64,000 bases of DNA from Xaviernesmea oryzae (GCF_900177415.1 NZ_FXAF01000002.1:496001-560000), one strand, 5' to 3'; positions 51,231 through 60,743 are shown, numbered from the stretch's first letter. The notes: a model not told the origin generated them from the sequence alone. A program made the numbers and translations.

Positions 51231-52836
51231 GCTGAAGACGGTCGGCGAAACGTTGATCGACCTTCTGGAGGTCAACGGCGTGGATGTCGTCTTCGGCATC
51301 CCCGGCGTCCATACCGTCGAGCTCTACCGCGGCCTCGCCGCCTCGAACATCCGCCACGTGACGCCGCGCCACGAACAGGGCGCCGGCTTCATGGCCGACG
51401 GTTACGCCCGGGTCAGCGGCAAGCCGGGCGTCTGCCTCGTCATCACCGGGCCGGGCCTCACCAACATCATCACCCCCATGGCGCAGGCCTATCAGGACTC
51501 CGTACCCATGCTGGTGATATCGGGCGTCAACGCCCGCGCCACGCTCGGCCATGGCCGCGGCCGGCTGCACGAACTGCCCGACCAGCGCGGCATGATCGCG
51601 ACGCTGGCGCTGATGTCGCACACGCTGCATGAACCCGAAGACCTGGCGGACGTGATGGAACGGGCCTTCGCGATCCTGCGCTCCGGCCGGCCTGGGCCGG
51701 TGCATATCGAAATCCCGATCGACGTCATGTCAGCGAGGATCGAGGCCCCTCGCCTCCGGCATGCCGCCCCTCTCCGGCCTCGCGCCGACATGGGCACGAT
51801 TAACGAAGCGGCTTCCCGTTGTCTCGCCGCGAAACGGCCGGTCATCCTCGTGGGCGGCGGCGGCGTGCCGGCCGCCGGGGACATCCGGACGCTTGCCGAG
51901 CGGCTCGATGCGCCGCTGGTGACGACCACCAACGCCCGCGGCGCCTTCGCCGGCCATCGGTTGTCCGTGCCGGCAAGCCCGAGCCTCAAATCCGTCCGCA
52001 AGCTGATCGCGGATGCCGATCTTGTGCTCGCCTTCGGCACCCAGATGGGCCAGACGGATTACGACATGTATGCGGATGGCGGCTTCCCCGAACTCCACAA
52101 TCTCATCCGCATCGACATAGACGCCGCCCAGCTTGCCCGCGGTCCGCAAGCGGCGATTTCGATCCTCGCTTCGGCGGAAAAAGCCGTGGCCGACCTGCTT
52201 GCCGCGATCGGCACAGGCAACCGGCCCGAGGCCGGGGGCGGAGCGCGGGCGCAAACAGCCCGCAACGCGGCGCTCGCCGAGCTGACGCCGAAGATGCGCG
52301 CCGAGATCGGCATTCTGGACAAGGTCCGCGACGCCCTGCCCGGCGCGATCATCGTCGGCGACAGCACGCAGGCCGTTTATGCCGGCAACCTCTATTACGA
52401 GGCAGGCCGGCCGCATGGCTGGTTCAATGCCGCGACGGGCTACGGCGCGCTCGGTTACGGCCCGCCCGCCGCCATCGGCGCCGCGATCGCCGAACCGGAA
52501 GCGCCGGTCGTCTGCCTCACCGGCGACGGCGGCCTTCAGTTCACGCTGGCCGAGATCGGCTCGGCCAGGGACGCCGGCGCCAACGTCATCTTCCTCGTCT
52601 GGAACAATGACGGTTACCAGGAGATCGAGACCTATATGGTCGAGAACGGCATCGAGCCGGAAGGCGTCAGACCCTCGGCCCCGGACTTCCTGAAGATCGC
52701 GGAAGCCTTCGGCCTGCCGGCGCAACGCCTCGCGCATGTGGACGAGCTGCCGGCGGCATTGCGGAAGTTCCGGCAGCACAAAGGTCCCTCGCTGATCGAA
52801 ATCCATCAGACGAAAACGGCCGGCGCGACTGCCTGA
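51220..52836 (+). CDS. aruI: 5-Guanidino-2-oxopentanoate decarboxylase-like ThDP enzyme
   Basis: 538 residues, three-domain ThDP enzyme: the N-terminal FGIPGVHTVELYRGL and HEQGAGFMADGYAR (catalytic Glu), central Rossmann-like domain, and C-terminal ThDP site GDGGLQFTLAEI...NNDGYQEIE. Members next to AruH decarboxylate 2-ketoarginine to 4-guanidinobutyraldehyde. Acetolactate synthase-like activity is the alternative by fold, but gene context favours AruI. Downstream oxidation genes (to 4-guanidinobutyrate) are not in the window. Confidence 0.86.
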   Translation: MSGELKTVGETLIDLLEVNGVDVVFGIPGVHTVELYRGLAASNIRHVTPRHEQGAGFMADGYARVSGKPGVCLVITGPGLTNIITPMAQAYQDSVPMLVISGVNARATLGHGRGRLHELPDQRGMIATLALMSHTLHEPEDLADVMERAFAILRSGRPGPVHIEIPIDVMSARIEAPRLRHAAPLRPRADMGTINEAASRCLAAKRPVILVGGGGVPAAGDIRTLAERLDAPLVTTTNARGAFAGHRLSVPASPSLKSVRKLIADADLVLAFGTQMGQTDYDMYADGGFPELHNLIRIDIDAAQLARGPQAAISILASAEKAVADLLAAIGTGNRPEAGGGARAQTARNAALAELTPKMRAEIGILDKVRDALPGAIIVGDSTQAVYAGNLYYEAGRPHGWFNAATGYGALGYGPPAAIGAAIAEPEAPVVCLTGDGGLQFTLAEIGSARDAGANVIFLVWNNDGYQEIETYMVENGIEPEGVRPSAPDFLKIAEAFGLPAQRLAHVDELPAALRKFRQHKGPSLIEIHQTKTAGATA

Positions 52837-52851
52837 ACCGCATTGCGAGGA

Positions 52852-53133
52852 TCAATGTCCGTCCTTGCGCCTCGTCTGGCGGCCGACGACATCCGCTTGT
52901 GTCTCGGTATCGTAGGGCAAGTTCTGGCCGCCTGCATCGCCCGCGTCGGCGACGCGGCCACTAGTGTTGCCGGAACCTTCCGCATCCCAGACCTTCCGCG
53001 CCTTGTTGATCTCGGTCGTGGCCGGATCGGGTTGCTTGCGGATCGTGCTCTCGCCGGTGCCGGAACTCTTGGCGATGTTCGGCTGGCTGCTGCCGAAACG
53101 TTTGGCTTCCTGGTTGGCGTTGTTGCGTTCCAT
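52852..53133 (-). CDS. Small hydrophilic disordered protein, 93 aa
   Basis: ATG after AAAGGAGGATCCTC. MERNNANQEAKRFGSSQPN...; rich in Asn, Gln, Ser, Thr, Gly and Lys with no hydrophobic core. Convergent with aruI, 15 bp apart. Exact EcfG promoter about 27 bp upstream. Hydrophilin-like stress protein by composition. Confidence 0.68.
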   Translation of the reverse strand: MERNNANQEAKRFGSSQPNIAKSSGTGESTIRKQPDPATTEINKARKVWDAEGSGNTSGRVADAGDAGGQNLPYDTETQADVVGRQTRRKDGH

Positions 53134-53159
53134 GAGGATCCTCCTTTGGTCTCACGGAA

Positions 53160-53184
53160 AACCAGCGGGAGGCCCCATCGTTCC
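53160..53184 (-). promoter_or_regulatory. EcfG-type promoter of the 52852-53133 gene
   Basis: Minus strand GGAAC (53184-53180), 16 bp, GGTT (53163-53160), 27 bp before the ATG at 53133. Confidence 0.65.
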
Positions 53185-53210
53185 CGGCTCACCCTCGCCG
53201 CTTCCGAGCC

Positions 53211-53320
53211 TCGTCCTTAGAGCGCCGTGCGTCCGAACGGACGCACAAAGGACGCTCTAACTTATTGAATCTACGCGTCGTGCTTACCGAAAATCGATTC
53301 CGATTTTCGGGCCGATGCTG
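53211..53320. repeat. Composite rhizobial palindrome overlapping the DUF763 gene end
   Basis: First palindrome: TTAGAGCG (53217-53224) with CGCTCTAA (53253-53260), inner GTGCGTCC-GAAC-GGACGCAC. Second: CCGAAAATCG-ATTC-CGATTTTCGG (53287-53310). I recall this pair as a dispersed repeat in Rhizobium and Agrobacterium genomes. Confidence 0.75.
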
Positions 53321-54551
53321 TAGGCGGCGGTTCGAAGCCGAAGACGCTGCGGCCGCCCCATTCATGCGAATGGCGGAACTCGCCTGCGACGATCTCCTTG
53401 AGGTCCGGGCCGGTGACGTAACGCTCGAGCCGGCGGGCCTGGTCGTCCAGCCGCTTCAGCGCCTGCAGCTCCTCCTCGCGGCCAAGCCTCGCCTTGCCGA
53501 CCGCCGATTTCATCACCTTGATCGTCTCGTCGTAGACCTTGATCGGCACGGGAAACGGATGCCGGTCCTTGCCGCCATGGGCGAGCGAAAAACGCGCCGG
53601 ATCGGAAAAACGGCACGGCGCGCCATGCACCACTTCCGCCACCATGGCGAGCGCCTTGACCGTGCGGGCGCCGACGCCCGGCATCAGCAGCAGGCTTTCG
53701 AAATCCTCCGGGCCGCGATCGGCCGCCGCCGCAAGCGTGCCGTGCAGCCGTTTCATGTTGACGTCCTCCTCGCGGACGTCGTGATGCGCCGGCATGATGA
53801 GATGCGGCAGCATGGGCTGTGCCGTATCTTTGGATTTCCGCGACGGATCGAGCGCGATCACTTCGCGGACGATCCGGTCCGGCCCGAGCGATGCGAGCAG
53901 ATCGAGCTGGCCCTTGCGGGAAGCGTCCGCCCGGCGGTCGGCGAGGTTGACGATCTCACCCTGCTTGCGGCCCTCGATCGCCGCATGCGGCGAATCGACG
54001 AAACTGGTGATGCCTTCCGAGAGCCAGTGATAGCGCCGCGCCTGCCGCTTGTCGCCGTTCATGCCCTGCTGCACGACGACCCATTTGCCGTCGTCGGTGA
54101 CGATGAAGCCGTGCAGGTAGAGATCGAAACCATCCTGCACCGCGGCGCTGTCGACCTTCGCGACGAGCTTGCTGGTCTGTGCAAGCGCACCGCCGTCGAT
54201 GCCGACGCGGTTGCCGATGGCGATCAATTCTTCCGGCGTCTTGCGGGAATTCTGCCCGCGCCCGCCGCAGACATGGATGCCGAGCTCGCCGGCAAGCGGC
54301 GTCAGTCCGCGTTTGAGCGCACCGATGACGCTGGTGGTGATGCCGGAGGAGTGCCAGTCCATTCCCATGACGCAGCCGAAAGACTGGAACCAGAAGGGGT
54401 GCGCGAGCCGCCTGAGCAGCTCGTCGCGGCCGTATTCGATGACGATCGCTTGCGTGATGATCGCGCCGAGTTTCGTCATGCGCTCGCCCAGCCACCGGGG
54501 AACCCGGCCGCCGTGAAGCGGGAGATCGGCGCTGCCTGCTCTTTGGACCAT
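53271..54551 (-). CDS. DUF763 protein with helix-hairpin-helix motif
   Basis: 426 residues. N-terminal RAGSADLPLHGGRVPRWL and the central CGGRGQNSRKTPEEL are DUF763 signatures; LLLMPGVGARTVKALAM is a helix-hairpin-helix DNA-binding motif (about 290-306). The family is scattered through bacteria and archaea with unknown function; nucleic-acid binding is likely. The last ~15 residues (TASARKSESIFGKHDA) and the TAG stop come from the dispersed palindrome at 53211-53320, so the native end may have been replaced. Confidence 0.85.
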   Translation of the reverse strand: MVQRAGSADLPLHGGRVPRWLGERMTKLGAIITQAIVIEYGRDELLRRLAHPFWFQSFGCVMGMDWHSSGITTSVIGALKRGLTPLAGELGIHVCGGRGQNSRKTPEELIAIGNRVGIDGGALAQTSKLVAKVDSAAVQDGFDLYLHGFIVTDDGKWVVVQQGMNGDKRQARRYHWLSEGITSFVDSPHAAIEGRKQGEIVNLADRRADASRKGQLDLLASLGPDRIVREVIALDPSRKSKDTAQPMLPHLIMPAHHDVREEDVNMKRLHGTLAAAADRGPEDFESLLLMPGVGARTVKALAMVAEVVHGAPCRFSDPARFSLAHGGKDRHPFPVPIKVYDETIKVMKSAVGKARLGREEELQALKRLDDQARRLERYVTGPDLKEIVAGEFRHSHEWGGRSVFGFEPPPTASARKSESIFGKHDA

Positions 54552-54578
54552 GATCCGCTTATATACGGAGGAGCCCGA

Positions 54579-55751
54579 TCAGGACAGAGAAAAGTTCTGC
54601 AAACGTTCTTCCAGAAGGCGGATCGTCGGCACGTCCGCATTGGCGAAGGCGAAGCGGAGGTAATCCTCCTGGCCCGCGCCGAAATAGGCGCCCGGAATGC
54701 AGGTGATGCCTGCCTGTTTGGCGAGCTTTTCCGCGACTTCCGCGGAGCTCCTCCCCGGGAAAGGGTGGCGCACGAACGCGAAATAGGCGCCGATCGCATC
54801 GAGCTTCCAGCCGTTGACCGAGCGCATCACCGCCTTCAGGGCGTCCGCCCGCCGGCCGATCTCTTGCCGGTTTTGCTCGCGCCAATCCGCCAGGAGCGGC
54901 AGTGCTCTTGCGACGGCCGCCTGAGCGGCACGCGGCGCGCAGATCTGTAGATTGTCCATGATCTTGGCGATCTGCTCCACGGCTTCGGCGCCCGCCGTGA
55001 TCGCCCCCAGCCGATGTCCCGGAATGCAGAAGGATTTGGAGAAGCTGTAAAGGCTGATCAGCGTCTCCTGCCAGCCGTCGAGGCCGAAGAGGGCGTGCGG
55101 GGCCGCACCGGCTTGCGGCATGAAATCGCGATAGGTCTCGTCGAGGATCAGCCAGATGCCCTTCGACCGGCAGAGCTTGAAGACGGCTTCCAGAAGCGAC
55201 GGCGGATAGATCGCGCCGGTCGGGTTGTTGGGGGAAACGAGCGCCAGCGCCCGCACGTCCGCCGTGATCGCCGCTTCCAGCCCGACGAGATCCGGCAGAA
55301 AGCCGTTTTCCGCCGCGCAGGCCACGAAGGCGGTGTTGATGCCCATCATGGCAAGCGTGGTTTCGTGGTTGAAGTAGAAGGGCTCCGTCATCAGCACCGT
55401 ATTGCCGGGACCGGCGACCGTCATCGCGGCGCAGACGAAGGCCTGATTGCAGCCGGAGGTGATATGGATGTTCTCCACGCCAAGCGATGCGCCGTAAATT
55501 TCCGAGAGGTGTTCCGCATAGGCGCGGCGAAGCTCCGTCTCCCCCTCGATCGGCCCGTAGCCGGTGAAGGCCGTGGACGATGCCGCCTCCCCAAGCAGTT
55601 TCAGCATCTCCGGATGGGCCGGATATCCCGGCACCGCCTGCGACAGGTCGATCAGCGGCCCTTTCGATCCGTCATAGGCGCGCCCCCAGGCGGCGACGGA
55701 GGGAACGGGCGGCGGCTCAAGCTTTTCGACGAGGGGATTGAAGGCGGGCAT
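54579..55751 (-). CDS. Class I/II PLP aminotransferase
   Basis: 390 residues, fold-type I: SPNNPTGAIYPP, LDETYRDFM and YSFSKSFCIPGHRLGA with the PLP Lys; FTGYGPIEGETELRRAYAEHL in the N-terminal region. Annotated relatives include aspartate/aromatic aminotransferases and kynurenine-type enzymes; specificity cannot be told. It lies 27 bp upstream of the DUF763 gene on the same strand, so the two may be co-transcribed. Confidence 0.86.
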   Translation of the reverse strand: MPAFNPLVEKLEPPPVPSVAAWGRAYDGSKGPLIDLSQAVPGYPAHPEMLKLLGEAASSTAFTGYGPIEGETELRRAYAEHLSEIYGASLGVENIHITSGCNQAFVCAAMTVAGPGNTVLMTEPFYFNHETTLAMMGINTAFVACAAENGFLPDLVGLEAAITADVRALALVSPNNPTGAIYPPSLLEAVFKLCRSKGIWLILDETYRDFMPQAGAAPHALFGLDGWQETLISLYSFSKSFCIPGHRLGAITAGAEAVEQIAKIMDNLQICAPRAAQAAVARALPLLADWREQNRQEIGRRADALKAVMRSVNGWKLDAIGAYFAFVRHPFPGRSSAEVAEKLAKQAGITCIPGAYFGAGQEDYLRFAFANADVPTIRLLEERLQNFSLS

Positions 55752-55840
55752 GATTGTTCCGGAACAGTCTTTTCAAAGACAGGCGATTGATTTGAACCCC
55801 TTGTTCATCAGATTATCGGGGGACGCAAGGAGAACCGCAT

Positions 55841-56503
55841 ATGGCCGACGACATTCCCCCCGAGGATTCGAAGCTTACCATCACCAAGCGGAAATGGGCG
55901 GAGCAGGGAAAATTCCTGACCGGACGCATCTCCAGGCCGCAAACCGAGCGGCTGCCGCCCGGCCAGCACCTGGTGAAGAACTGGCCGGTGCTCGACCTCG
56001 GCCAGCAGCCGCGGGTTTCGACCTCCCAGTGGAAGCTCGAGGTGCGCGGCCTCGTCAACAATCCGAGGACCTTCGACTGGGCGGCTTTCCAGGCGCTGCC
56101 GCAGACCGAGATGCGCTCCGACATCCATTGCGTGACGACCTGGTCGCGCTACGACAACAACTGGAAGGGCGTTTCCACCCACGATTTCCTCGACGCCGTC
56201 GATCCGAAGGACGAGGCGGTGGCGGTGATGCTGACGAGCTATGACGGCTACACCACCAATCTCCTGCTGTCCGATTTCGCCTCTCCGGACGCGATCATCG
56301 TCTACGAATGGGAAGGCCAGCCGCTGACGGAAGAGCACGGCGGACCGGTGCGCCTCGTGGTGCCGCATCTCTATTTCTGGAAGAGTGCCAAATGGCTCCA
56401 CCGGATCGAATTCCTCGACCGGGACCGCGCCGGCTTCTGGGAGCAAAACGGCTACCATATGCGGGGCGACCCCTGGGCTGAGGAGCGCTATTCGGAAGAC
56501 TGA
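55841..56503 (+). CDS. Sulfite-oxidase-fold molybdopterin oxidoreductase
   Basis: 220 residues, a single SUOX Mo-cofactor domain: RTFDWAAFQALPQTEMRSDIHCVTTW with the Mo-ligand Cys, and GWKGVSTHDFL-like and GGPVRLVVPHLYFWKSAKWL segments. No Tat signal and no haem domain, so it is a cytoplasmic member distinct from MsrP (YedY). Substrate unknown. Divergent from the aminotransferase gene. Confidence 0.87.
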   Translation: MADDIPPEDSKLTITKRKWAEQGKFLTGRISRPQTERLPPGQHLVKNWPVLDLGQQPRVSTSQWKLEVRGLVNNPRTFDWAAFQALPQTEMRSDIHCVTTWSRYDNNWKGVSTHDFLDAVDPKDEAVAVMLTSYDGYTTNLLLSDFASPDAIIVYEWEGQPLTEEHGGPVRLVVPHLYFWKSAKWLHRIEFLDRDRAGFWEQNGYHMRGDPWAEERYSED

Positions 56504-56726
56504 CGGAACTCGACGGAGCCCCGCATCTGCCTGCCGGTACCTTCTCCATTGCCGGGGGAGCAGAATTGCCGTGCCGGCCCGGCTGGCGGGATGCGGCGCA
56601 TAACTACAAGGAAAATTGCCAAGGAGTTCGGTCGCCAGGCTTTCTGCGATAATGCCGCAGGTCTGTCTCGCCTTGGACGCAGTCCGATGCTATTGCTACC
56701 GCAACAGGAAACGGGGCAAGACAATC

Positions 56727-57377
56727 ATGGATTTGGTAATTCCCAGCGCAACCAATCTCAGCCTGTTCGTCAGCGCCACGCTGGTGCTGCTTCTCGTGCC
56801 GGGACCGGCAGTCCTTTACATCTTCGCGCGTTCGGTCGAGCAGGGCCGTTCCGCCGGCCTCGTTTCGATCCTCGGCATCCACACGGCCACGCTTGTGCAT
56901 GTCACCGCCGCCGCTGTGGGGCTGTCGGCACTCCTGGCGTCGTCCGCACTCGCCTTCAGCGTCGTGAAGTATGCCGGCGCGGCCTACCTGATCTGGCTTG
57001 GCCTCAAGAAGCTCTTCGGCCCGTCGGACATTCCAGGCGTCGAGGGCGGTTTACCGGCGCGCAGCCGCATGCGCCTCTTTCGCGAGGGTTTCATAGTCAA
57101 CCTCCTCAATCCGAAGACAGCGCTGTTCTTCCTGGCTTTCCTGCCGCAATTCGTCGAGGTCGACCGTGGTCATGTGGCAATGCAGATCGCTTTTCTCGGA
57201 ATTCTCTATACGGCGATCGGCGTTCTGACGGACAGCACCTATGCACTTGCCGCCGGCACGGCCGGCAACTGGCTGAAGCGCAGCCCCGTCTATCTGAAGG
57301 CTGAACGCTGGGTCAGCGGCTTCGTCTATATCGGCCTTGGCTTGACGGCCGCTTTTGCGGGCAATCAGAAGAAATAG
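56727..57377 (+). CDS. LysE/RhtB-family amino acid exporter
   Basis: 216 residues with about six membrane helices; opening VPGPAVLYIFARSVEQGR and FIVNLLNPKTALFFLAFLPQF are LysE/RhtB signatures. Exports amino acids or derivatives. The ATG at 56727 has GGGGCAAG before it. The 220-bp gap upstream holds only a partial CTTCTCC/GGGGGAG hairpin. Confidence 0.9.
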   Translation: MDLVIPSATNLSLFVSATLVLLLVPGPAVLYIFARSVEQGRSAGLVSILGIHTATLVHVTAAAVGLSALLASSALAFSVVKYAGAAYLIWLGLKKLFGPSDIPGVEGGLPARSRMRLFREGFIVNLLNPKTALFFLAFLPQFVEVDRGHVAMQIAFLGILYTAIGVLTDSTYALAAGTAGNWLKRSPVYLKAERWVSGFVYIGLGLTAAFAGNQKK

Positions 57378-57414
57378 GCCGTAGGTGATATCCCCATCCT
57401 AATTCCGAATATTT

Positions 57415-57439
57415 CTTCTCCCCCACGCAGGGGGAGAAG
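57415..57439. terminator. Hairpin between convergent LysE and molybdenum hydroxylase genes
   Basis: Perfect 10-bp stem CTTCTCCCCC (57415-57424) / GGGGGAGAAG (57430-57439), 5-nt loop ACGCA. It could end transcription from both sides, but T-runs are short. Related to the CTTCTCCCC hairpins near 23.7 kb. Confidence 0.6.
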
Positions 57440-57462
57440 ATGGGTCTATCCGATGGCAACCC

Positions 57463-59751
57463 TCAGATCAGCTTTTCCAGCGTGATCGGCAGGTCGCGGA
57501 CGCGTTTTCCCGTCGCGTGGAAGACGGCATTGGCGATCGCGGGCGCGACGCCGACGATGCCGACCTCGCCCACGCCCTTGCCGCCCAATGCCGAGGCGTT
57601 GTAATCCGGCACGCCGACGGAGATGACCTGGATGTCCGGAATGTCGGAATTGGTCGGCACCAGATAGTCGCCCACGTTGTTGTTGATCGTCCGGGCGTTG
57701 CGCTGGTCGACAAGTCCCTCTTCCAGCAGCGCCTGGCCTATCCCCATGATGATGCCGCCGCGCCACTGGCTTTCCACCAGCCGCGGATTGTAGAGCCGGC
57801 CGCAATCGAAGGCGGAGACCATCCGCGAGACACGCACCGTGCCGAAATCCTCGTCCACGCGAACTTCGGCGAAATGGGCGCACCAGCTGTGCATGGAATA
57901 CTCGCCCATGGTCGGTCCCTGCACCTTTGCCATGGTCGTCCAGGCCTGATGGTGCTCCTGGGCGGTTGCGCCGTCCGGCAGCGTATTCCGGCGGGTCTCG
58001 AGCTCGTCGCGGCCGAGCGCCGCCATCAGTTCCGGCAGGGTAAGCGAGGGTCCCTCGCCGCGCTGCACGCCGATCCGCCCGTCGCTGAAAGCGAGCGTGT
58101 TGGCCCCGGTGTCGCGCAGCGGCGAATTGGCGTCGCTGAGCGCAAGGCCGATCAGCTCGTCGCGTGCTGCCGTCGCAGCCTTGTGAACTGCACCGAGGAT
58201 GGAACCCGCAAGCATCGAGCCGCCGGCGATCGCCGAACCCGGCAGGCGGGAATCGCCGAGCTTCACGTCTACCTGGCTGACCGGCACGCCGAACACTTCA
58301 GCAGCCGTCTGGGCGAGGATCGTATAGGTGCCCTGCCCCATGTCGATCGCCCCGCTGACGACCTCCACACGGCCGTTGCCGAGGATACGGATCATCGCCT
58401 CGCTCGGTGCCTGGATGACCGGGAACGTGCCGCAGCTGATACCCCAGCCGATCAGCGTCTTCCCGTCGCGCATGGAACGCGGCGCGTGGCTGCGCTTCGA
58501 CCAGCCGAAGGCTTCCGCCCCCTCGGTCAGGGCCTCGCGCAGGCGGCGGGTCGACCAGGGTTTTCCCGACTGGTAGTCGCGGTCGGCATAGTTCTTCAGC
58601 CGGATTTCCAGGGGATCCATGCCGAGCTTGTAGGCAAGCTCCTCGATGGCGCTTTCGATGCCGTAGGCGCTCGGGTTCTTGCCCGGTCCCCGAAGCGCGC
58701 CGGGCGTCACCGTATTGACGGGCACGACCCGGTGCTGCGAGGAGAAGTTCTCGACCTTGTAGAGGATCGGGGTCGCAGCGCCTGTCTGCTCGGGCCAGAC
58801 CGCGTATGTGGACGTCTCGCTGGCACCGCGATGGACGATAGCCTGCAGGACACCGTCTTCCGTCGCACCGAGCTTGATCGTCTGGCGGGTTGCGGCCCGG
58901 CCGCCGTAGCTCGTGAAATTCTGCGGCCGGGTGACCGCGAGCCTCACCGGCCGGCCGAGCTTTCTCGCCGCGAAGGCAGCGACCGCGCCATAGGCGAGCA
59001 CCGCGCCCTTCGAGCCGAAACCGCCGCCGATGAACGGGGAGATGAGGCGGACGTTCTCGTAGGGAATGCCGAACCATTCCGCATAGGTGCGCGCCATGCC
59101 ATGCGACCACTGGCTCGGTTCCCAGACCGTCAGCTGGTCGCCATCCCATTTCACCGTCAATCCATGCGGTTCCATGGCGGTGTGATATTCGCGGGGCGTG
59201 GAATATTCCGCCTCGATCTGAACGGGTGCGGCCGCAAACGCGGCCTCGGCATCACCCCAGGCGGAGCTGAGATTATCCATCACCATACCTTCGCCCGCCT
59301 TCGGATCGTCGAGGCTCGCGACATGAGGGGCTTCCTCATAGCTGACCCGGATCAGCCTCGCGGCCTCATCGGCCTGCTCCCGGCTTTCGGCCACCACCGC
59401 CGCGATCGCCTCACCGTTGAAACGCACTTCGCGCGGCAGCGGGATATAGGGCTGGTTTTCCGGCCGGTTGCCGTACCAGTCCGTCGCGACGGTGAGGCCG
59501 AGATCGTCGTCGGGCGTCAGCACCATCAGCACGCCCGGCGCGGCAAGCGCCTTCGACGCGTCGATCGAGACCACGCGGCCGGCCGGGATCGTGCTCTGGA
59601 CCAGAACCGCATGAGCAAGGCCGTCGACCGGATATTCCAGCGCATAGGTCGCGGCGCCCGTGACCTTCAATTGGCCTTCGAAGCGGGTTTGGCGGCCGCC
59701 GACCATGCCGTCGGAAGCGTCGCCATGTTTGCGGGGTTCCATGATGGTCAT
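57463..59751 (-). CDS. Xanthine dehydrogenase-family molybdopterin-binding large subunit (PaoC/YagR-like)
   Basis: 762 residues. Two aldehyde-oxidase/XDH domains (ARTYAEWFGIPYENVRLI, IGGGFGSKGAV, GALRGPGKNP, DMGQGTYTILAQ) and the catalytic Glu near the C-terminus (GGKGVGEVGIVG). Hydroxylates aldehydes or N-heterocycles with water as oxygen source. With the FAD and FeS genes overlapping upstream, it forms a PaoABC-like heterotrimer. No twin-arginine signal on any subunit, so the enzyme is probably cytoplasmic, unlike E. coli PaoABC. Confidence 0.92.
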   Translation of the reverse strand: MTIMEPRKHGDASDGMVGGRQTRFEGQLKVTGAATYALEYPVDGLAHAVLVQSTIPAGRVVSIDASKALAAPGVLMVLTPDDDLGLTVATDWYGNRPENQPYIPLPREVRFNGEAIAAVVAESREQADEAARLIRVSYEEAPHVASLDDPKAGEGMVMDNLSSAWGDAEAAFAAAPVQIEAEYSTPREYHTAMEPHGLTVKWDGDQLTVWEPSQWSHGMARTYAEWFGIPYENVRLISPFIGGGFGSKGAVLAYGAVAAFAARKLGRPVRLAVTRPQNFTSYGGRAATRQTIKLGATEDGVLQAIVHRGASETSTYAVWPEQTGAATPILYKVENFSSQHRVVPVNTVTPGALRGPGKNPSAYGIESAIEELAYKLGMDPLEIRLKNYADRDYQSGKPWSTRRLREALTEGAEAFGWSKRSHAPRSMRDGKTLIGWGISCGTFPVIQAPSEAMIRILGNGRVEVVSGAIDMGQGTYTILAQTAAEVFGVPVSQVDVKLGDSRLPGSAIAGGSMLAGSILGAVHKAATAARDELIGLALSDANSPLRDTGANTLAFSDGRIGVQRGEGPSLTLPELMAALGRDELETRRNTLPDGATAQEHHQAWTTMAKVQGPTMGEYSMHSWCAHFAEVRVDEDFGTVRVSRMVSAFDCGRLYNPRLVESQWRGGIIMGIGQALLEEGLVDQRNARTINNNVGDYLVPTNSDIPDIQVISVGVPDYNASALGGKGVGEVGIVGVAPAIANAVFHATGKRVRDLPITLEKLI

Positions 59752-60743
59752 GCGAAGACTCCGATATTCTGGGCCATTTTCAGGATGGCGCGGGTAACGA
59801 CGCGCGGCGCAAGTTCGATCTTGTAACGGTTGCCGCCATGGGAGACGGCGCCTTCCATCGCGAGCCGGCTCGCCTTTTCGACGCTTTCCGCGTCGAGAAT
59901 CTTGCCGGTGAGCGCCTGTTCGACCGCGCGGGCGCGCCAGGGTTTCGTTGCAACGCCGCCAAGCGCGACGCGGATGTCGCGGACCGTTCTGCCGTCCGAT
60001 TCGAACTCGATACCCACGGCAGCGCTCGCCGCGGCGAATTCGTAAGACTGCCGGTCGCGCACCTTGAGATAGGTCGAGTGCCTTGCGGCGGCGGAAGCCG
60101 GAATGCCGATGCCGACGATCATCTCGCCGCGCTGCAGCACGGTTTCCCTGTCCGGCGTGTCGCCGGGCGTCAGAAAGAAGTCATCGACGGCGACTTTCCG
60201 GGTACCCAGATCGACCACGGCGTCGAACGCCACCAGAGCCACCGCCAGATCGCCGGGATTGGAGGCGATGCAGGCGTCGCTCGTGCCGAGGACGGCATGG
60301 TTGCGCGTCACGCCGCCGATAGCCGAACAGCCGGAACCCGGATTGCGCTTGTTGCAGGCCGGGAAAGCGCCCGGATCGCGGAAATAGGGACAGCGCGTCC
60401 GCTGCAAGAGATTGCCGCCGATCGTCGCCATGTTGCGGAGCTGGGCGGAAGCGGCGAGCGACAGAGATTCCGCGACGGCCGGAAAGGCTGCACGGATGTC
60501 GCGGTGGTCGGCGACATCGCCCATCCTGGCAAGCGCGCCGATCGTGGCGCCGCTTTCGTCGACCGTGATCCCGCCGAGACCGGAGAGGTGGGTTATGTCG
60601 ATGACCGTTTCAGGCTCGACGACGCCGCATTTGGCGAGATCGAGCAACGTCGTGCCGCCGGCAAGCAGGGCGGCACCGGCCTGAAGAGCGGCCTGACGGG
60701 CTTCGTCCGCCGAGGTCGCGCGGAGATAGGAAAAGTCTCGCAT
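59748..60743 (-). CDS. FAD-binding subunit of molybdenum hydroxylase (PaoB/YagS-like)
   Basis: 331 residues: GTTLLDLAKCGV for FAD and a CO-dehydrogenase flavoprotein C-terminal domain (about 230-330). A Cys cluster RCPYFRDPGAFPACNKRNPGSGC near residues 115-137 matches the extra [4Fe-4S] site of PaoB. It overlaps the large subunit by ATGA and the FeS subunit by one base (TGATG), indicating coupled translation and 1:1:1 assembly. Confidence 0.92.
   Translation of the reverse strand: MRDFSYLRATSADEARQAALQAGAALLAGGTTLLDLAKCGVVEPETVIDITHLSGLGGITVDESGATIGALARMGDVADHRDIRAAFPAVAESLSLAASAQLRNMATIGGNLLQRTRCPYFRDPGAFPACNKRNPGSGCSAIGGVTRNHAVLGTSDACIASNPGDLAVALVAFDAVVDLGTRKVAVDDFFLTPGDTPDRETVLQRGEMIVGIGIPASAAARHSTYLKVRDRQSYEFAAASAAVGIEFESDGRTVRDIRVALGGVATKPWRARAVEQALTGKILDAESVEKASRLAMEGAVSHGGNRYKIELAPRVVTRAILKMAQNIGVFA

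Noticed and set aside
57517..59826. 769-codon plus-strand frame opposite the molybdenum hydroxylase
   Set aside because: Shadow of a gene with complete XDH motifs; no start signals.
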